Assembly (NCBI RefSeq): GCF_016820445.1
Contig: NZ_JADHDT010000004.1
Coordinates: forward strand, 310,001 to 374,000
Length of the DNA: 64,000 nt
From: Sphingomonas beigongshangi
GTDB lineage: Bacteria; Pseudomonadota; Alphaproteobacteria; Sphingomonadales; Sphingomonadaceae
Direction: 5' to 3'
The notes beneath the pieces are model-generated. The model saw only the letters and a program-made list of their open reading frames with translations. It did no database searches and was not told the origin of the DNA. Each line of letters starts with the position of its first letter. Within the stretch, counting starts at the first letter, position 1. A program made the position numbers and the translations under genes. Below, piece by piece: positions 1-7,906 of this stretch.

Positions 1-1
1 C

Positions 2-679
2 AAGCCCATCACGATGAAGCTCGTGCTCACGCCCCGCTTCGCGGGTACCGGTACGTCGGGCAACGTCGTCGCGGAGGTGCCGGGCACCGATCCGAAGGCG
101 GGAATCGTGCTCGTCGGCGGTCACCTGGACAGTTGGGATCTCGGTACCGGCGCGATCGACGACGCCAGCGGCGTCGCGATCACGACCGCGGCGGCCAAGC
201 GGCTGCTCGATGGTCCACGCCCGCGCCGTACGATCCGTGTCGTCTGGTTCGGCGCGGAGGAACCGGGCGGCTTCGGCGGCAAGGACTATGCCCGCGTCCA
301 TGGCAGCGAGCGCCATGCCACCGCCGGCGAAAGCGATTTCGGCGCGGACCGCGTCTGGCGGTTCGAGGTCAACCTGCCGGACAGCGCGAAGCCCGTCGCC
401 GACCGGTTGCAATCGGCGTTGGCGCCGCTGGGCATCGGGCGCGGCGCGGGTGTCGGTGGCGACGGCACCGACGTCGGCCCGACCCTGGCGCTGGGCGTTG
501 CGGCGATCGACCTGAACCAGGACGGCACGCGCTATTTCGACACGCACCACACGCCCGACGACGTCCTGGATCGGATCGACCCCGAACAGCTGCGCCAGAA
601 CGTCGCCGCCTGGACGACGATGCTTGCCATCGTCGCCAACGCGCCCGAGGAGATCGGCGCGGTGACGCCGCGCCGCTGA
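2..679 (+). CDS. M28-family zinc metallopeptidase, C-terminal part (cut by left edge)
   Basis: The reading frame is already open at the first bases of the window, so the gene starts upstream. What remains is the catalytic part of a co-catalytic zinc peptidase of clan MH, family M28, closest in feel to carboxypeptidase Q/aminopeptidase-like secreted enzymes. Visible metal-site motifs in order are GGHLDSWD (first His), GAIDDASG (bridging Asp), FGAEEPGG (catalytic Glu pair), ESDFGAD (probable third ligand Asp) and FDTHHTPDD (last His). Family knowledge says such enzymes remove N-terminal amino acids or split dipeptides in the periplasm or outside the cell. A signal peptide cannot be checked because the N-terminus is missing. 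The stop is followed by about 200 bases before the next gene, so it looks like the last gene of its unit. Confidence 0.9.
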   Translation, partial: KPITMKLVLTPRFAGTGTSGNVVAEVPGTDPKAGIVLVGGHLDSWDLGTGAIDDASGVAITTAAAKRLLDGPRPRRTIRVVWFGAEEPGGFGGKDYARVHGSERHATAGESDFGADRVWRFEVNLPDSAKPVADRLQSALAPLGIGRGAGVGGDGTDVGPTLALGVAAIDLNQDGTRYFDTHHTPDDVLDRIDPEQLRQNVAAWTTMLAIVANAPEEIGAVTPRR

Positions 680-788
680 GCCGTCCGGCGAACGCGATTG
701 CCCTCACCGATGCCGATCCAGCCGATCTCCGAGCGTAACGATTTGCCTCAAATCGGCCGCATTGGTTGCTGGCGGATGAATTTCAGCA

Positions 789-816
789 TTGACCGGGGGG
801 AGTCGTGCGGTATTTG
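789..816 (+). promoter_or_regulatory. candidate sigma-70-type promoter of the small lipoprotein gene
   Basis: TTGACC at 789-794 and TATTTG at 811-816 are separated by 16 bases, about 60 bases upstream of the lipoprotein start codon. The -35 box matches the consensus in five of six positions. This is a pattern match only. Confidence 0.45.
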
Positions 817-877
817 GGCTGTCTCGCGTCGGCAATCGGGTCGGCCGCGAACCTTTGCTTTGCTTGGGAGCAATCGA

Positions 878-1141
878 ATGAAGAAGATCGCTTTCGTTCT
901 CGCTGCCGCCGGCCTGATGTCCGTCGCTGCGTGCTCGAAGTCGCCGGAAGCTGCCGCCGTCGAGAACAACGGTGACATGCTGGCCGACAACATGGAAATG
1001 CAGGCGGACAACATGGACGCCATGGCCGACAACACCTCGAACGCCGCGGCTGCTGCGACGCTCGAGAACGCGGCCGACAACATGAACGCCGCTGCCGATA
1101 ACGTCCGCGACGCCGCCGACGCCAAGGCCGACAACATGTAA
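878..1141 (+). CDS. small Asp/Asn/Ala-rich lipoprotein
   Basis: An 87-residue protein. The start at 878 is preferred over an upstream in-frame start because a GGGAG ribosome site lies about 7 bases before it and the N-terminus becomes a normal lipoprotein signal: MKKIAFVLAAAGL then a lipobox ending VAAC with the modified Cys near residue 19. The mature part is low complexity, built from repeats such as ADNM, ADNTSN and AADNV, with hardly any aromatic residues. It is therefore probably a short disordered or helical lipoprotein anchored in the envelope, comparable to entericidin-like or other small sphingomonad lipoproteins. A promoter-like pair lies upstream and a strong hairpin terminator downstream, so it is probably transcribed alone. 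Function is unknown. Confidence 0.75.
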   Translation: MKKIAFVLAAAGLMSVAACSKSPEAAAVENNGDMLADNMEMQADNMDAMADNTSNAAAAATLENAADNMNAAADNVRDAADAKADNM

Positions 1142-1194
1142 TCGCGCCCGCGTCGGGTCCGCCCGACGCGCCGGTGCATCATGTTGCACGTTCG

Positions 1195-1236
1195 AAAAGG
1201 GCGTTTCCCGATGCGGGAAGCGCCCTTTTTCTTTTT
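1195..1236 (+). terminator. Rho-independent terminator after the lipoprotein gene
   Basis: A 12-base-pair stem with one G-U pair (GGGCGTTTCCCG paired with CGGGAAGCGCCC, loop ATG) is followed by a T-rich run, preceded by A's. It separates the lipoprotein transcript from the tRNA that starts about 30 bases later. Confidence 0.85.
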
Positions 1237-1266
1237 CCGGTCCTGCGCTAGGCGGGAACGAGGGTG

Positions 1267-1342
1267 GGGCCTGTAGCTCAATGGTTAGAGCTGGCCGCTC
1301 ATAACGGCTAGGTTGCGGGTTCGAGTCCTGCCGGGCCCACCA
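1267..1342 (+). tRNA. tRNA-Ile2 (anticodon CAT, lysidine-type)
   Basis: A complete 76-base cloverleaf with encoded CCA. Acceptor GGGCCTG pairs with CGGGCCC, the D arm is GCTC/GAGC, the anticodon loop is CTCATAA with anticodon CAT at 1300-1302, and the T arm is GCGGG/CCTGC. CAT could mean initiator Met, elongator Met or the Ile tRNA whose C34 is converted to lysidine by TilS. The acceptor carries C4-G69 and C5-G68, the D stem has U12-A23 and the anticodon stem has C29-G41, with A73; these match known TilS/IleRS determinants as in E. coli ileX. I therefore prefer tRNA-Ile2. Elongator Met is the alternative. Confidence 0.75.
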
Positions 1343-1474
1343 CTATCGCCTTGCAAGACGACAAAGGGTCGCGGGGGAGCACAGCGCGCGGCCTGCCGCG
1401 ATCAACGCGGGGGCACCCTCGTCGACGACGACCGGGTGCTACAGCTTCCCCGGCATTTGTCGCGACGTCACGGG

Positions 1475-1732
1475 TCAGTCGGGCAATTTACGCGACCAGG
1501 GCTTCCACCAGCGCCGGGGTGCGAACAAGGTGATGCCCTTCTCGTCCGTCGCGCGATACAGATCCCTCGCCAGCGACCGCAACTGCCGGTCGTTCAGCGC
1601 GAGGTGCAGCTTGGTATAGCTTCCCTGCCGGAAACCTTCCGCCGAATCCGCGATCTGAAGAGTCAGCACCGTACCGCCGCGGGTCCGATTGCGGCGCCAG
1701 CCAGCCAATGCGCCAGCCATCTCGATCAGCAT
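1475..1732 (-). CDS. conserved-looking small hypothetical protein
   Basis: An 85-residue basic protein with no family I can name with certainty. ATG at 1732 is chosen because a GGAGGGG ribosome site sits 5-7 bases upstream; the in-frame TTG just before it would be too close. The N-terminus (MLIEMAGALAGWRR) is moderately hydrophobic but not a clear signal peptide. The centre reads like a folded domain (TVLTLQIADS, YTKLHLALNDRQLRSLARDL), followed by a Trp/Arg-rich tail. Composition and codon use fit a real gene in this genome. It lies alone between two tRNA genes, facing the tRNA-Ile gene. Confidence 0.6.
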   Translation of the reverse strand: MLIEMAGALAGWRRNRTRGGTVLTLQIADSAEGFRQGSYTKLHLALNDRQLRSLARDLYRATDEKGITLFAPRRWWKPWSRKLPD

Positions 1733-2065
1733 CAAACCCCTCCGGCAGGCGGCAGAACCGCCGATTCGGATTCAATTAACCATCTTTTCCGGTTGCGACC
1801 AGATGCCACGGACAGGCGCTTAGGCATTGGGGTGCAAGCCATTACCGATACGTGTCCGGGCATCCGCATGCCGCGGCCAGACGATGGGCCTCTCCCTTCC
1901 TTCCACGGCCACTGCCCGCCCGGTCATCGTGCCGCTTCCTGGAACCGATGCGCTTGCATGCACTAGCCCGCCCCATGTATGTCTTGGTTTTCCAACCGAT
2001 AAGCGCGATTAATTGGAACCGGCGACCGCGTTAACGGTTTGTTTGCGATCTTCCAGGAGGGGAAC

Positions 2066-2209
2066 ATGGACCCGCTTATCATCGTCCTTGCCTTGCTGCT
2101 CGTCCTGCTCGTCGGATCGATCAGGATGGCCGGGTCGGAAAAGCGCCGCCGACGTCAGGCGTGGGCTGCCTATTACCGCCAACCGGACAGCTATGGTTCG
2201 AAGCGCTGA
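2066..2209 (+). CDS. 47-residue single-pass membrane protein
   Basis: A short ORF starting at ATG 2066 with a near-perfect ribosome site (AGGAGGGG, 5 bases upstream) and ending with TGA at 2207. The protein has one strongly hydrophobic helix at residues 3-19 (PLIIVLALLLVLLVGSI), then a basic stretch KRRRR, then a short tail rich in Tyr. This predicts an inner-membrane anchor with the N-terminus outside and a positively charged cytoplasmic tail. No function can be assigned. The strong initiation signal and membrane topology argue that it is expressed. It stands alone upstream of tRNA-Pro. Confidence 0.6.
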   Translation: MDPLIIVLALLLVLLVGSIRMAGSEKRRRRQAWAAYYRQPDSYGSKR

Positions 2210-2379
2210 TCCTGCATGAGCAAAACGGGGTGCGATAATGCCCCCAAGGACCATCATGAACCGGCGCGTGACGCCGGCTGCACATCGTCTGCCGCGTTCA
2301 ATCTCGCCCGCTGCCTGCTTTAAGTCATGATCGACTGCAGAGAGACGTTCAGCGGTCGGCGGGCGAAGTCATCAAAGGC

Positions 2380-2408
2380 TTGCCTCGCGGCACATCTGTC
2401 CCTAGGCG
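2380..2408 (+). promoter_or_regulatory. candidate promoter of tRNA-Pro
   Basis: TTGCCT at 2380-2385 and TAGGCG at 2403-2408 with a 17-base spacer, ending 12 bases before the mature tRNA. A similar TTGCC-type box with a TA(A/C)GGG box lies before acpP and rpsF in this window. Confidence 0.35.
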
Positions 2409-2420
2409 CAGTCGCTCGGT

Positions 2421-2498
<78 letters not shown>

Positions 2499-2513
2499 CC
2501 CGCGATGCCGCGG

Positions 2514-2750
2514 TTATTCGTCAGCCTGATGGGATGCGCGCTGGTCGGTGAGGCGCGCCGTTCCGCGTGGCCAGCGGCTGATGAGGGCACGGATCAAGCC
2601 ACCCTCATGGTACGCGGCACGATGCCAGGCGGCATAGCGGCGGCTTTTTATGCGCAGGTCGTGGCGATAGAGTGCGATCGCGCCGATCGGTGCGGCCGCG
2701 ACTGCGCCGATAACGATCCAGTCCGTCAGATCGAGGTGCTGCCAATACAT
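2514..2750 (-). CDS. small predicted membrane protein
   Basis: A 78-residue ORF converging on tRNA-Pro. From the ATG at 2750 the protein begins MYWQHLDLTD and has one clear hydrophobic segment at about residues 11-28 (WIVIGAVAAAPIGAIALY), followed by a basic, soluble C-terminal half rich in Arg and His. A single-pass inner-membrane protein is likely if it is expressed. The ribosome site is weak (GGGTGA) and an upstream ATG at 2762 is also possible. No family recognised. Confidence 0.45.
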   Translation of the reverse strand: MYWQHLDLTDWIVIGAVAAAPIGAIALYRHDLRIKSRRYAAWHRAAYHEGGLIRALISRWPRGTARLTDQRASHQADE

Positions 2751-2767
2751 CGCGTCACCCATTGGGG

Positions 2768-2808
2768 CGCTCTGTCGGGAGGGAGTTCACGAGCCATCCG
2801 ACAGAGCG
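2768..2808. repeat. 11-bp perfect inverted repeat
   Basis: CGCTCTGTCGG at 2768-2778 and its exact complement at 2798-2808, separated by 19 bases. There is no T-run on either side, so it is not a classical terminator. It lies between the small membrane ORF and the Cys-rich ORF and could be an RNA hairpin or a protein-binding site. Confidence 0.4.
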
Positions 2809-2816
2809 TGCGCCGA

Positions 2817-2936
2817 TCATGCAACCGTACAGAAACGGTAGCAATGACAATGATATGCCGAAAGCTGCTGGCAGTCCCCGATCGGGACGGGCCCGCCGCA
2901 GGCCGGGCATGGGGACAGGCCGTCACGCACGCGCAC
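2817..2936 (-). CDS. possible 39-residue Cys-rich (zinc-ribbon-like) microprotein
   Basis: A tentative ORF starting with GTG at 2936, or the in-frame GTG at 2930, just 4 bases after the ispE stop. The peptide carries six cysteines: CPACGG near residues 10-15, GDC at 22 and CHCYRFC at 30-36. CxxC pairs with glycines are typical of zinc ribbons, but no known family is recognised. Codon choice here (TGT, CAT, CGT, GTT) is less GC-rich at third positions than in neighbouring genes, so either it is unusual or it is a chance ORF. If real, it would be co-transcribed behind ispE. Confidence 0.3.
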   Translation of the reverse strand: MRVRDGLSPCPACGGPVPIGDCQQLSAYHCHCYRFCTVA

Positions 2937-2940
2937 CGGA

Positions 2941-3765
2941 TCAGCGCAGCACGGTGGCCAGCGTCCACCAGCCTCGCGCGCGCGCCGTATCGGCAGCCTC
3001 GTCGCGCCCCGCCTCGTCCTCGAACAGTGCGAAGCAGGTCGCGCCCGATCCCGACATCCGGGACAGGGTCGCCCCCGGCGCCGCGTCGAGCAACGCGCGT
3101 ACGTCGGCGATGACGGGCGCAAGCGCGATCGCGGGCGGTTCCAGGTCGTTGCGTGCCGCCCGTGCCGTGGCCATCAGGTCGCTGCCCATCGAAAGGGGTC
3201 CGCGGTCCATACCGTCCCAGCGGCCGAACACCGCGGCGGTCGATACCGCCACGCCCGGATTGACCAGCAGCAGCGGCCGACCCGACAAGCCCTCGACTGC
3301 GGTCAACGCCTCCCCCTTGCCCGTGCCAAGGGTGGTTCGCCCGTCGAGACACGCGGGGACGTCCGCACCGAGCGCGGCGGCGATGGCGAACAGGCGTGGA
3401 TCGTCGACCGCGACGCCATCGATACGGGCGAGCGCCCTCAGCGTCGCTGCGGCATCGGCGGAGCCGCCGCCGATACCGGACGCGATCGGCAGATGCTTGT
3501 CGAGCGTGATCGCCACGGCACCGCCGCCGAAGGTCGCGCGGAACGCGTCCCGGGCGCGCGTGACGAGATTGTCGGATGAGGCCGACAGACCATGACCGAA
3601 AGGGCCCGTGATCGCGACATCATCCGTTTCGGCTTCGACGACGGTGATCGTGTCCCCGTCGCGGGCGAAGGCGAACAGCGTCTCCAGCTCGTGGTAACCG
3701 TCCGCGCGACGGCGGCGGACGTGCAGCGCGAGGTTGATCTTCGCCGGCGCGATCTCCTCGATCAT
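2941..3765 (-). CDS. ispE: 4-diphosphocytidyl-2-C-methyl-D-erythritol kinase
   Basis: A 274-residue cytosolic GHMP kinase that phosphorylates CDP-methylerythritol with ATP in the MEP pathway to isoprenoids. The N-terminal motif PAKINLALHV (residues 7-16) and the glycine-rich ATP loop PIASGIGGGSADAAA are diagnostic, followed by PACLDGRTTLGTGKGE and a C-terminal GSGATCFALF motif. Length is normal for IspE. The start at 3765 aligns with the family N-terminus and overlaps the stop of the upstream TPR gene as ATGA, so translation is probably coupled. It ends the ETF-QO/TPR/ispE run on this strand. Confidence 0.96.
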   Translation of the reverse strand: MIEEIAPAKINLALHVRRRRADGYHELETLFAFARDGDTITVVEAETDDVAITGPFGHGLSASSDNLVTRARDAFRATFGGGAVAITLDKHLPIASGIGGGSADAAATLRALARIDGVAVDDPRLFAIAAALGADVPACLDGRTTLGTGKGEALTAVEGLSGRPLLLVNPGVAVSTAAVFGRWDGMDRGPLSMGSDLMATARAARNDLEPPAIALAPVIADVRALLDAAPGATLSRMSGSGATCFALFEDEAGRDEAADTARARGWWTLATVLR

Positions 3766-5390
3766 CGGGCGACGCGTCCTTCCGCGATCTTCCGTGACAG
3801 ACGGGCCGACACGTCCGCGTTCGCCCCGAGGACGGCAGCTCGCCAAGCATAGCGTGCCTCGAACCGTCGCCCCAGCGCCCAATACAGATCGCCGAGATGC
3901 TCGCCGATCTCCGCATTGCCCGGCTGCGCCTCCGCCGCGCCGACGATCAGCGGCAGGGCCTCCCTGTCGCGTCCGACGAGATGATAGGCCCAGCCAAGCG
4001 AGTCGGCGATGGAACTGTCCTGCGGCTTCAGCCTGTGCGCGCGTTCGAGCATGGCGACGGCGCCTCCTCTGTCGTCACCGTGGTCGGCCATGGCATAGCC
4101 AAGATAATTGAGCGCCAGCGGTTCGGACGGCGCCAGCGCGACGGCCTTGCGGAGTGCTTCGCGCGCGGACGGCCAGTCACCGGCCTGTTCCAGCGCCCCG
4201 CCATATTGCAGCCAGCTTGCCCACTCGCCGCCGGCGCCCCGGTCGATGATACGGCGGTACCAGCGAGCCGCCTCCGCGTAGCGACCCGCGGCGAGCAGGC
4301 GGTCGGCATAGCGCTGCCAGTCACCGGCGGTGGAGCCCCTCGCCGTCGCGCGGTCAGCCGCGAGCGACAAGGCTTCTGCATCCCGTTTCGCCCCCGCGAG
4401 AACGTCGATCCGTGCGGCGGCGGCGGATGGCGCAAAGGGGCTGGTGGCCGGAACGGCGACGAGAAGCGCGAGCGCGCCGTCGGTCATCCCCTCCGCGGCC
4501 AGCGCGCTGGCGAGCAGCATGCGCGCACGATCGTTCGCAGGATCGGCGATCAGCGCGGTACGCGACAGCGCGACGGCCAGCACGGAAGGCCCCTGCCCGG
4601 CCAGATCCCCGGCGACACGCGCGAGCAGCCGCGATACGCCGAACGCCAGCGTCGGCCGTGCCCCGATCCCCTTTCGAAAGGCCGCGATGACGGGGTCGTC
4701 ACCCGTCAGGAAACTCCGCGCGGGCTCCGGCTGCCCCTTGTCGAAGAGGAGTTGCGCAGCAGCGAGGCGCAGGTCGATGGGGGCACCGGTCGCCTGCATC
4801 GCGCGGACGGTCGCGACGCCCCGCACCGTGTCGCCACCCGCGATCTGGAGCAACGCGCCGGTCTCCATCGCAAGCCGCTGTGCGATGGGGTCCTTCAGCG
4901 CGGCGGCTGACGCGAGCGCCGGCGCCGGATCGGCACCGCGGACGAAGCTGGTCCAGCCGCGCAACGCGGGGGCGAGGACGCCGAGCGGCGTGTCGACCAG
5001 CCCCGCAATGGCACGATCCGCGGCCGCAACGTCGCCACGACGCGCAGCCTCCGCCAGGGGGAACAGCGCGAGATCGCCGGGCGCCTGCGGCGTTCCCTGA
5101 AGGATGCCGACGGCGCGTTCGGCAAGGGCAAGATCGCCCCCCTCCAGCGCCTCGCGATACGCACGCCCGGCGATTGCCGCATCGCCGGGCGATGCCATCA
5201 ACGCGCGCGCATAGCTCGCGCTGGCGGCGTCCACCTGCCCCGCCGCGTCCGCGGCGCGGGCCTTCATATAGTCGGCGATCCCGCGCGAGGTGGCGCCGGT
5301 ATCGGCCTGCGCCGGGCGGGCGATCAGAAGGATCGCCGCCGACGCAATCAACGAACGCTTACATATTGGGATAATTCGGGCCTCCGCCAC
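3762..5390 (-). CDS. secreted TPR-repeat protein
   Basis: A 542-residue protein built almost entirely of tetratricopeptide-like helical pairs (for example the stretches around SASYARALMASPGDAAIAGR, LNYLGYAMADHGDD and ADSLGWAYHLVGRDREAL). The C-terminal half shows the clearest consensus TPRs. The N-terminus has a basic region (CKRS), a hydrophobic core (LIASAAILLIA) and a cut-site-like AQA, so export to the periplasm is predicted. TPR proteins are scaffolds, so no reaction is assigned. The start is uncertain: GTG at 5390 overlaps the end of the ETF-QO gene by 32 bases, and a TTG further down would also keep the signal peptide. Its stop overlaps the ispE start (ATGA), and sphingomonads often keep such a protein in this position. 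Confidence 0.82.
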   Translation of the reverse strand: MAEARIIPICKRSLIASAAILLIARPAQADTGATSRGIADYMKARAADAAGQVDAASASYARALMASPGDAAIAGRAYREALEGGDLALAERAVGILQGTPQAPGDLALFPLAEAARRGDVAAADRAIAGLVDTPLGVLAPALRGWTSFVRGADPAPALASAAALKDPIAQRLAMETGALLQIAGGDTVRGVATVRAMQATGAPIDLRLAAAQLLFDKGQPEPARSFLTGDDPVIAAFRKGIGARPTLAFGVSRLLARVAGDLAGQGPSVLAVALSRTALIADPANDRARMLLASALAAEGMTDGALALLVAVPATSPFAPSAAAARIDVLAGAKRDAEALSLAADRATARGSTAGDWQRYADRLLAAGRYAEAARWYRRIIDRGAGGEWASWLQYGGALEQAGDWPSAREALRKAVALAPSEPLALNYLGYAMADHGDDRGGAVAMLERAHRLKPQDSSIADSLGWAYHLVGRDREALPLIVGAAEAQPGNAEIGEHLGDLYWALGRRFEARYAWRAAVLGANADVSARLSRKIAEGRVAR

Positions 5391-7014
5391 CCTCGGGCAC
5401 CACCCAGTTGATGTTCTGGGTCGGGTCCTTGATGTCGCACGTCTTGCAGTGGACGCAATTCTGCGCGTTGATCACGAACTTCGGGTCGCCGATCTCGACA
5501 CCCACAACCTCGTAAACGCCCGCCGGGCAGTAGCGTTGCGCCGGCTCGTCGTACAGAGGCAGGTTGTGCTCGATCGGAACGTGCGCGTCCTTGAGCGTGA
5601 GGTGGACGGGCTGGTCCTCCTCGTGGTTGGTGTTCGAGAGAAACACCGACGACAGGCGATCGAAGGTCAGCACGCCGTCCGGCTTGGGATAGACGGGCGG
5701 CTTGACCATGTCCTTGCGCCACAGGCTTTCGTGGTCCGGATGATGCTTCATCGTGAAGGGCATGCGGATGCCGAAATGCTCGAGCCACATGGTCACGCCG
5801 GCCAGCCCCGAGCCCAGGAAGTCGCCGAACTTCTTGACCAGCGGCACGACGTTGCGGACGATCGACAGCTCCTTCTTCACCCACGACCGGTCGAACGCCT
5901 CCGGATAGGCGGCAAGTTCGTCATGCTCGCGCTGCGACAGGATCGCGTCGACCGCCGCCTCGGCCGCCATCATGCCGCTCTTCATCGCGGTATGCGTGCC
6001 CTTGATGCGCGGGACGTTGAGGAAGCCGGCGCTGTCGCCGATCAGCGCGCCGCCGGGGAACACGAGCTTGGGTAGCGACTGCAGGCCGCCGTCGCTGATC
6101 GCGCGCGCGCCATAGGACACACGCTTGCCGCCCTTCAGGATCGCGGCGATCTCCGGATGCGTCTTCCACTTCTGCATCTCCTGGAACGGCGAGATGTAGG
6201 GGTTGGAATAGTTGAGCCAGGTGACGAAACCGAGGCTGACCTGGCCGTTCGCCTGATGATAGAGCCAGCCGCCGCCGTTGGCGTCGTCGCCCAGCGGCCA
6301 GCCCTGCGTGTGAATGACGCGGCCGGGCTTGTGGAGCGCGGGATCGATGTCCCACAATTCCTTGACGCCCAGGCCATAGACCTGCGGATCGCTGTCCTTA
6401 TCGAGCGCGAAGGTGCGGATGATCTCCTTGCTGAGATGACCGCGGCAGCCCTCGCCGAAGAAGGTGTATTTGGCGTGCAGCTCCAGCCCGGGCTGATAAT
6501 CGGGCTTGTGCGTGCCGTCGCGCGCGACGCCCATGTCACCCGTGGCGACGCCCTTCACCCGCCCCTGCTCGTCGAACAGGATCTCCGCCGCGGCGAACCC
6601 CGGGAAGATCTCGACGCCCAGCTCCTCCGCCTTGCCCGCCAGCCAGCGGCACAGATTGCCCAGGCTGCCGGTATAGGTGCCCTTGTTGTGCAGGAAGGGC
6701 GGCGTCCACAGATGGGGTAGCACGGTCTTCTTCTTCGCCGACAGGACCCAGTGCAGATTCTCCGTCACGGGCACCTCGGCAAGCGGGCAGCCGTCGTCGC
6801 GCCAGTCGGGCAACAGCTCGTCGAGCGTGCGCGGGTCGATCACCGCACCCGAGAGGATGTGCGCGCCGACCTCCGATCCCTTTTCGAGGACGCAGACCGA
6901 AAGGTCCGCGCCCTTTTCGGCGGCCATCTGCTTGAAGCGGATCGCGGCGCTGAGCCCGGCGGGGCCTGCGCCGACGATCACCACGTCATAGGGCATCGAT
7001 TCGCGGTTCGACAT
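5359..7014 (-). CDS. electron-transfer flavoprotein-ubiquinone oxidoreductase
   Basis: A 551-residue inner-membrane-associated FAD/[4Fe-4S] enzyme that passes electrons from reduced ETF, loaded by acyl-CoA and amino-acid dehydrogenases, to ubiquinone. An FAD-binding Rossmann motif (VVIVGAGPAGLSAAI) lies near residues 10-25. Typical internal motifs GEGCRGHLSK and GALIGDSAGFLN follow. The C-terminal ferredoxin-like domain has the cluster cysteines in CPAGVYE and NCVHCKTCDIKDP. The second ATG (7014) is preferred because GGGAG lies 7 bases upstream. Length and domain order match the bacterial family in full. The TPR gene follows with an overlap. Confidence 0.96.
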   Translation of the reverse strand: MSNRESMPYDVVIVGAGPAGLSAAIRFKQMAAEKGADLSVCVLEKGSEVGAHILSGAVIDPRTLDELLPDWRDDGCPLAEVPVTENLHWVLSAKKKTVLPHLWTPPFLHNKGTYTGSLGNLCRWLAGKAEELGVEIFPGFAAAEILFDEQGRVKGVATGDMGVARDGTHKPDYQPGLELHAKYTFFGEGCRGHLSKEIIRTFALDKDSDPQVYGLGVKELWDIDPALHKPGRVIHTQGWPLGDDANGGGWLYHQANGQVSLGFVTWLNYSNPYISPFQEMQKWKTHPEIAAILKGGKRVSYGARAISDGGLQSLPKLVFPGGALIGDSAGFLNVPRIKGTHTAMKSGMMAAEAAVDAILSQREHDELAAYPEAFDRSWVKKELSIVRNVVPLVKKFGDFLGSGLAGVTMWLEHFGIRMPFTMKHHPDHESLWRKDMVKPPVYPKPDGVLTFDRLSSVFLSNTNHEEDQPVHLTLKDAHVPIEHNLPLYDEPAQRYCPAGVYEVVGVEIGDPKFVINAQNCVHCKTCDIKDPTQNINWVVPEGGGGPNYPNM

Positions 7015-7150
7015 CATCTCACTCCCGGATGCCGGTATCCGTAACGGAACGACCGCGCGTGGCGATCGGGCGCGGGCCGGCAACGTCTTGTCCACGAAAC
7101 GCGATCGGACAAGTTGACGAAAACGTCAACCACGGTGAGAAGGCGCACCG

Positions 7151-7906
7151 ATGGGGGCGGATCAACATCTCGACTGGATGGGCGCGGCGGCAAGCGCATT
7201 GTCCTGGTGGCAGGACGCCGGCGTCGACATGCTTGTCGACGACGCGCCCCGCGACTGGTTGGCGCCCCCATCGCAGGAACCGGCCGACCCGCTCGGAACG
7301 TCCCCAGGCGGAATTGCCACGCAGGCGCTCGCCGTGGCCGTACCCGCCCTCGCCATGCCCGAGACGCTCGATGCCTTCGTGGCGTGGCGCACGGGGCAGG
7401 ACGTGCCGGAGGCATCATGGCGCGGCATTTCCGTAGCGGCCAGCGGCCCGGCGGATGCAGCCATCATGGTCCTGGCGGATTGTCCCGACAAGGACGACGG
7501 CGATGCCGGCACCCTGCTGACCGGCGCAGCGGGAAGGCTGTTCGACCGGATGCTCGCGGCGATCGGCCTCTCGCGTGACGCGGTTCATATCGCCGCGGTC
7601 TGCGCACGCCGTCCCGTCGCGGGTCGCATGCCGGTCGAGGTGGAGGAACGGCTTGCGGATATCGCGCGCCATCACATCGGCCTTGTCGCGCCCAAGCGGC
7701 TCTTGTTGCTCGGCAATGCGGCGAGCCGTGCGATTCTGTCGGCGGAAATGCCGGGCACGCGCGGGTCTTTACACCCGTTTAACCATAAACGCGGCACGAC
7801 ACAGGTGGTCGCGACCTTTCACCCGCGCTTCCTGATCGAGAAGCCGGTGGCCAAGGCCGAGGCGTGGAAGGACCTGCAATTGCTGATGGGGGATTGGCCC
7901 GCATGA
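7151..7906 (+). CDS. uracil-DNA glycosylase superfamily protein, divergent and without Fe-S cysteines
   Basis: A 251-residue protein. The C-terminal 150 residues resemble family-4/5 UDG: a motif-A-like stretch at about 106-125 (IMVLADCPD...), then GAAGRLFDRMLAAIGL, LLLLGNAASRAIL, and a final motif TFHPRFLIEKP, equivalent to the HPS motif that holds a catalytic His. Classical family-4 enzymes have GE(A/G)PG in motif A and four Cys for an Fe-S cluster; here motif A is altered and only two Cys (111 and 151) exist, so a cluster is unlikely. The N-terminal 90 residues are proline- and alanine-rich. It may still remove uracil from DNA, but activity is not certain. The stop overlaps the lytic transglycosylase start (ATGA). 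Confidence 0.75.
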   Translation: MGADQHLDWMGAAASALSWWQDAGVDMLVDDAPRDWLAPPSQEPADPLGTSPGGIATQALAVAVPALAMPETLDAFVAWRTGQDVPEASWRGISVAASGPADAAIMVLADCPDKDDGDAGTLLTGAAGRLFDRMLAAIGLSRDAVHIAAVCARRPVAGRMPVEVEERLADIARHHIGLVAPKRLLLLGNAASRAILSAEMPGTRGSLHPFNHKRGTTQVVATFHPRFLIEKPVAKAEAWKDLQLLMGDWPA

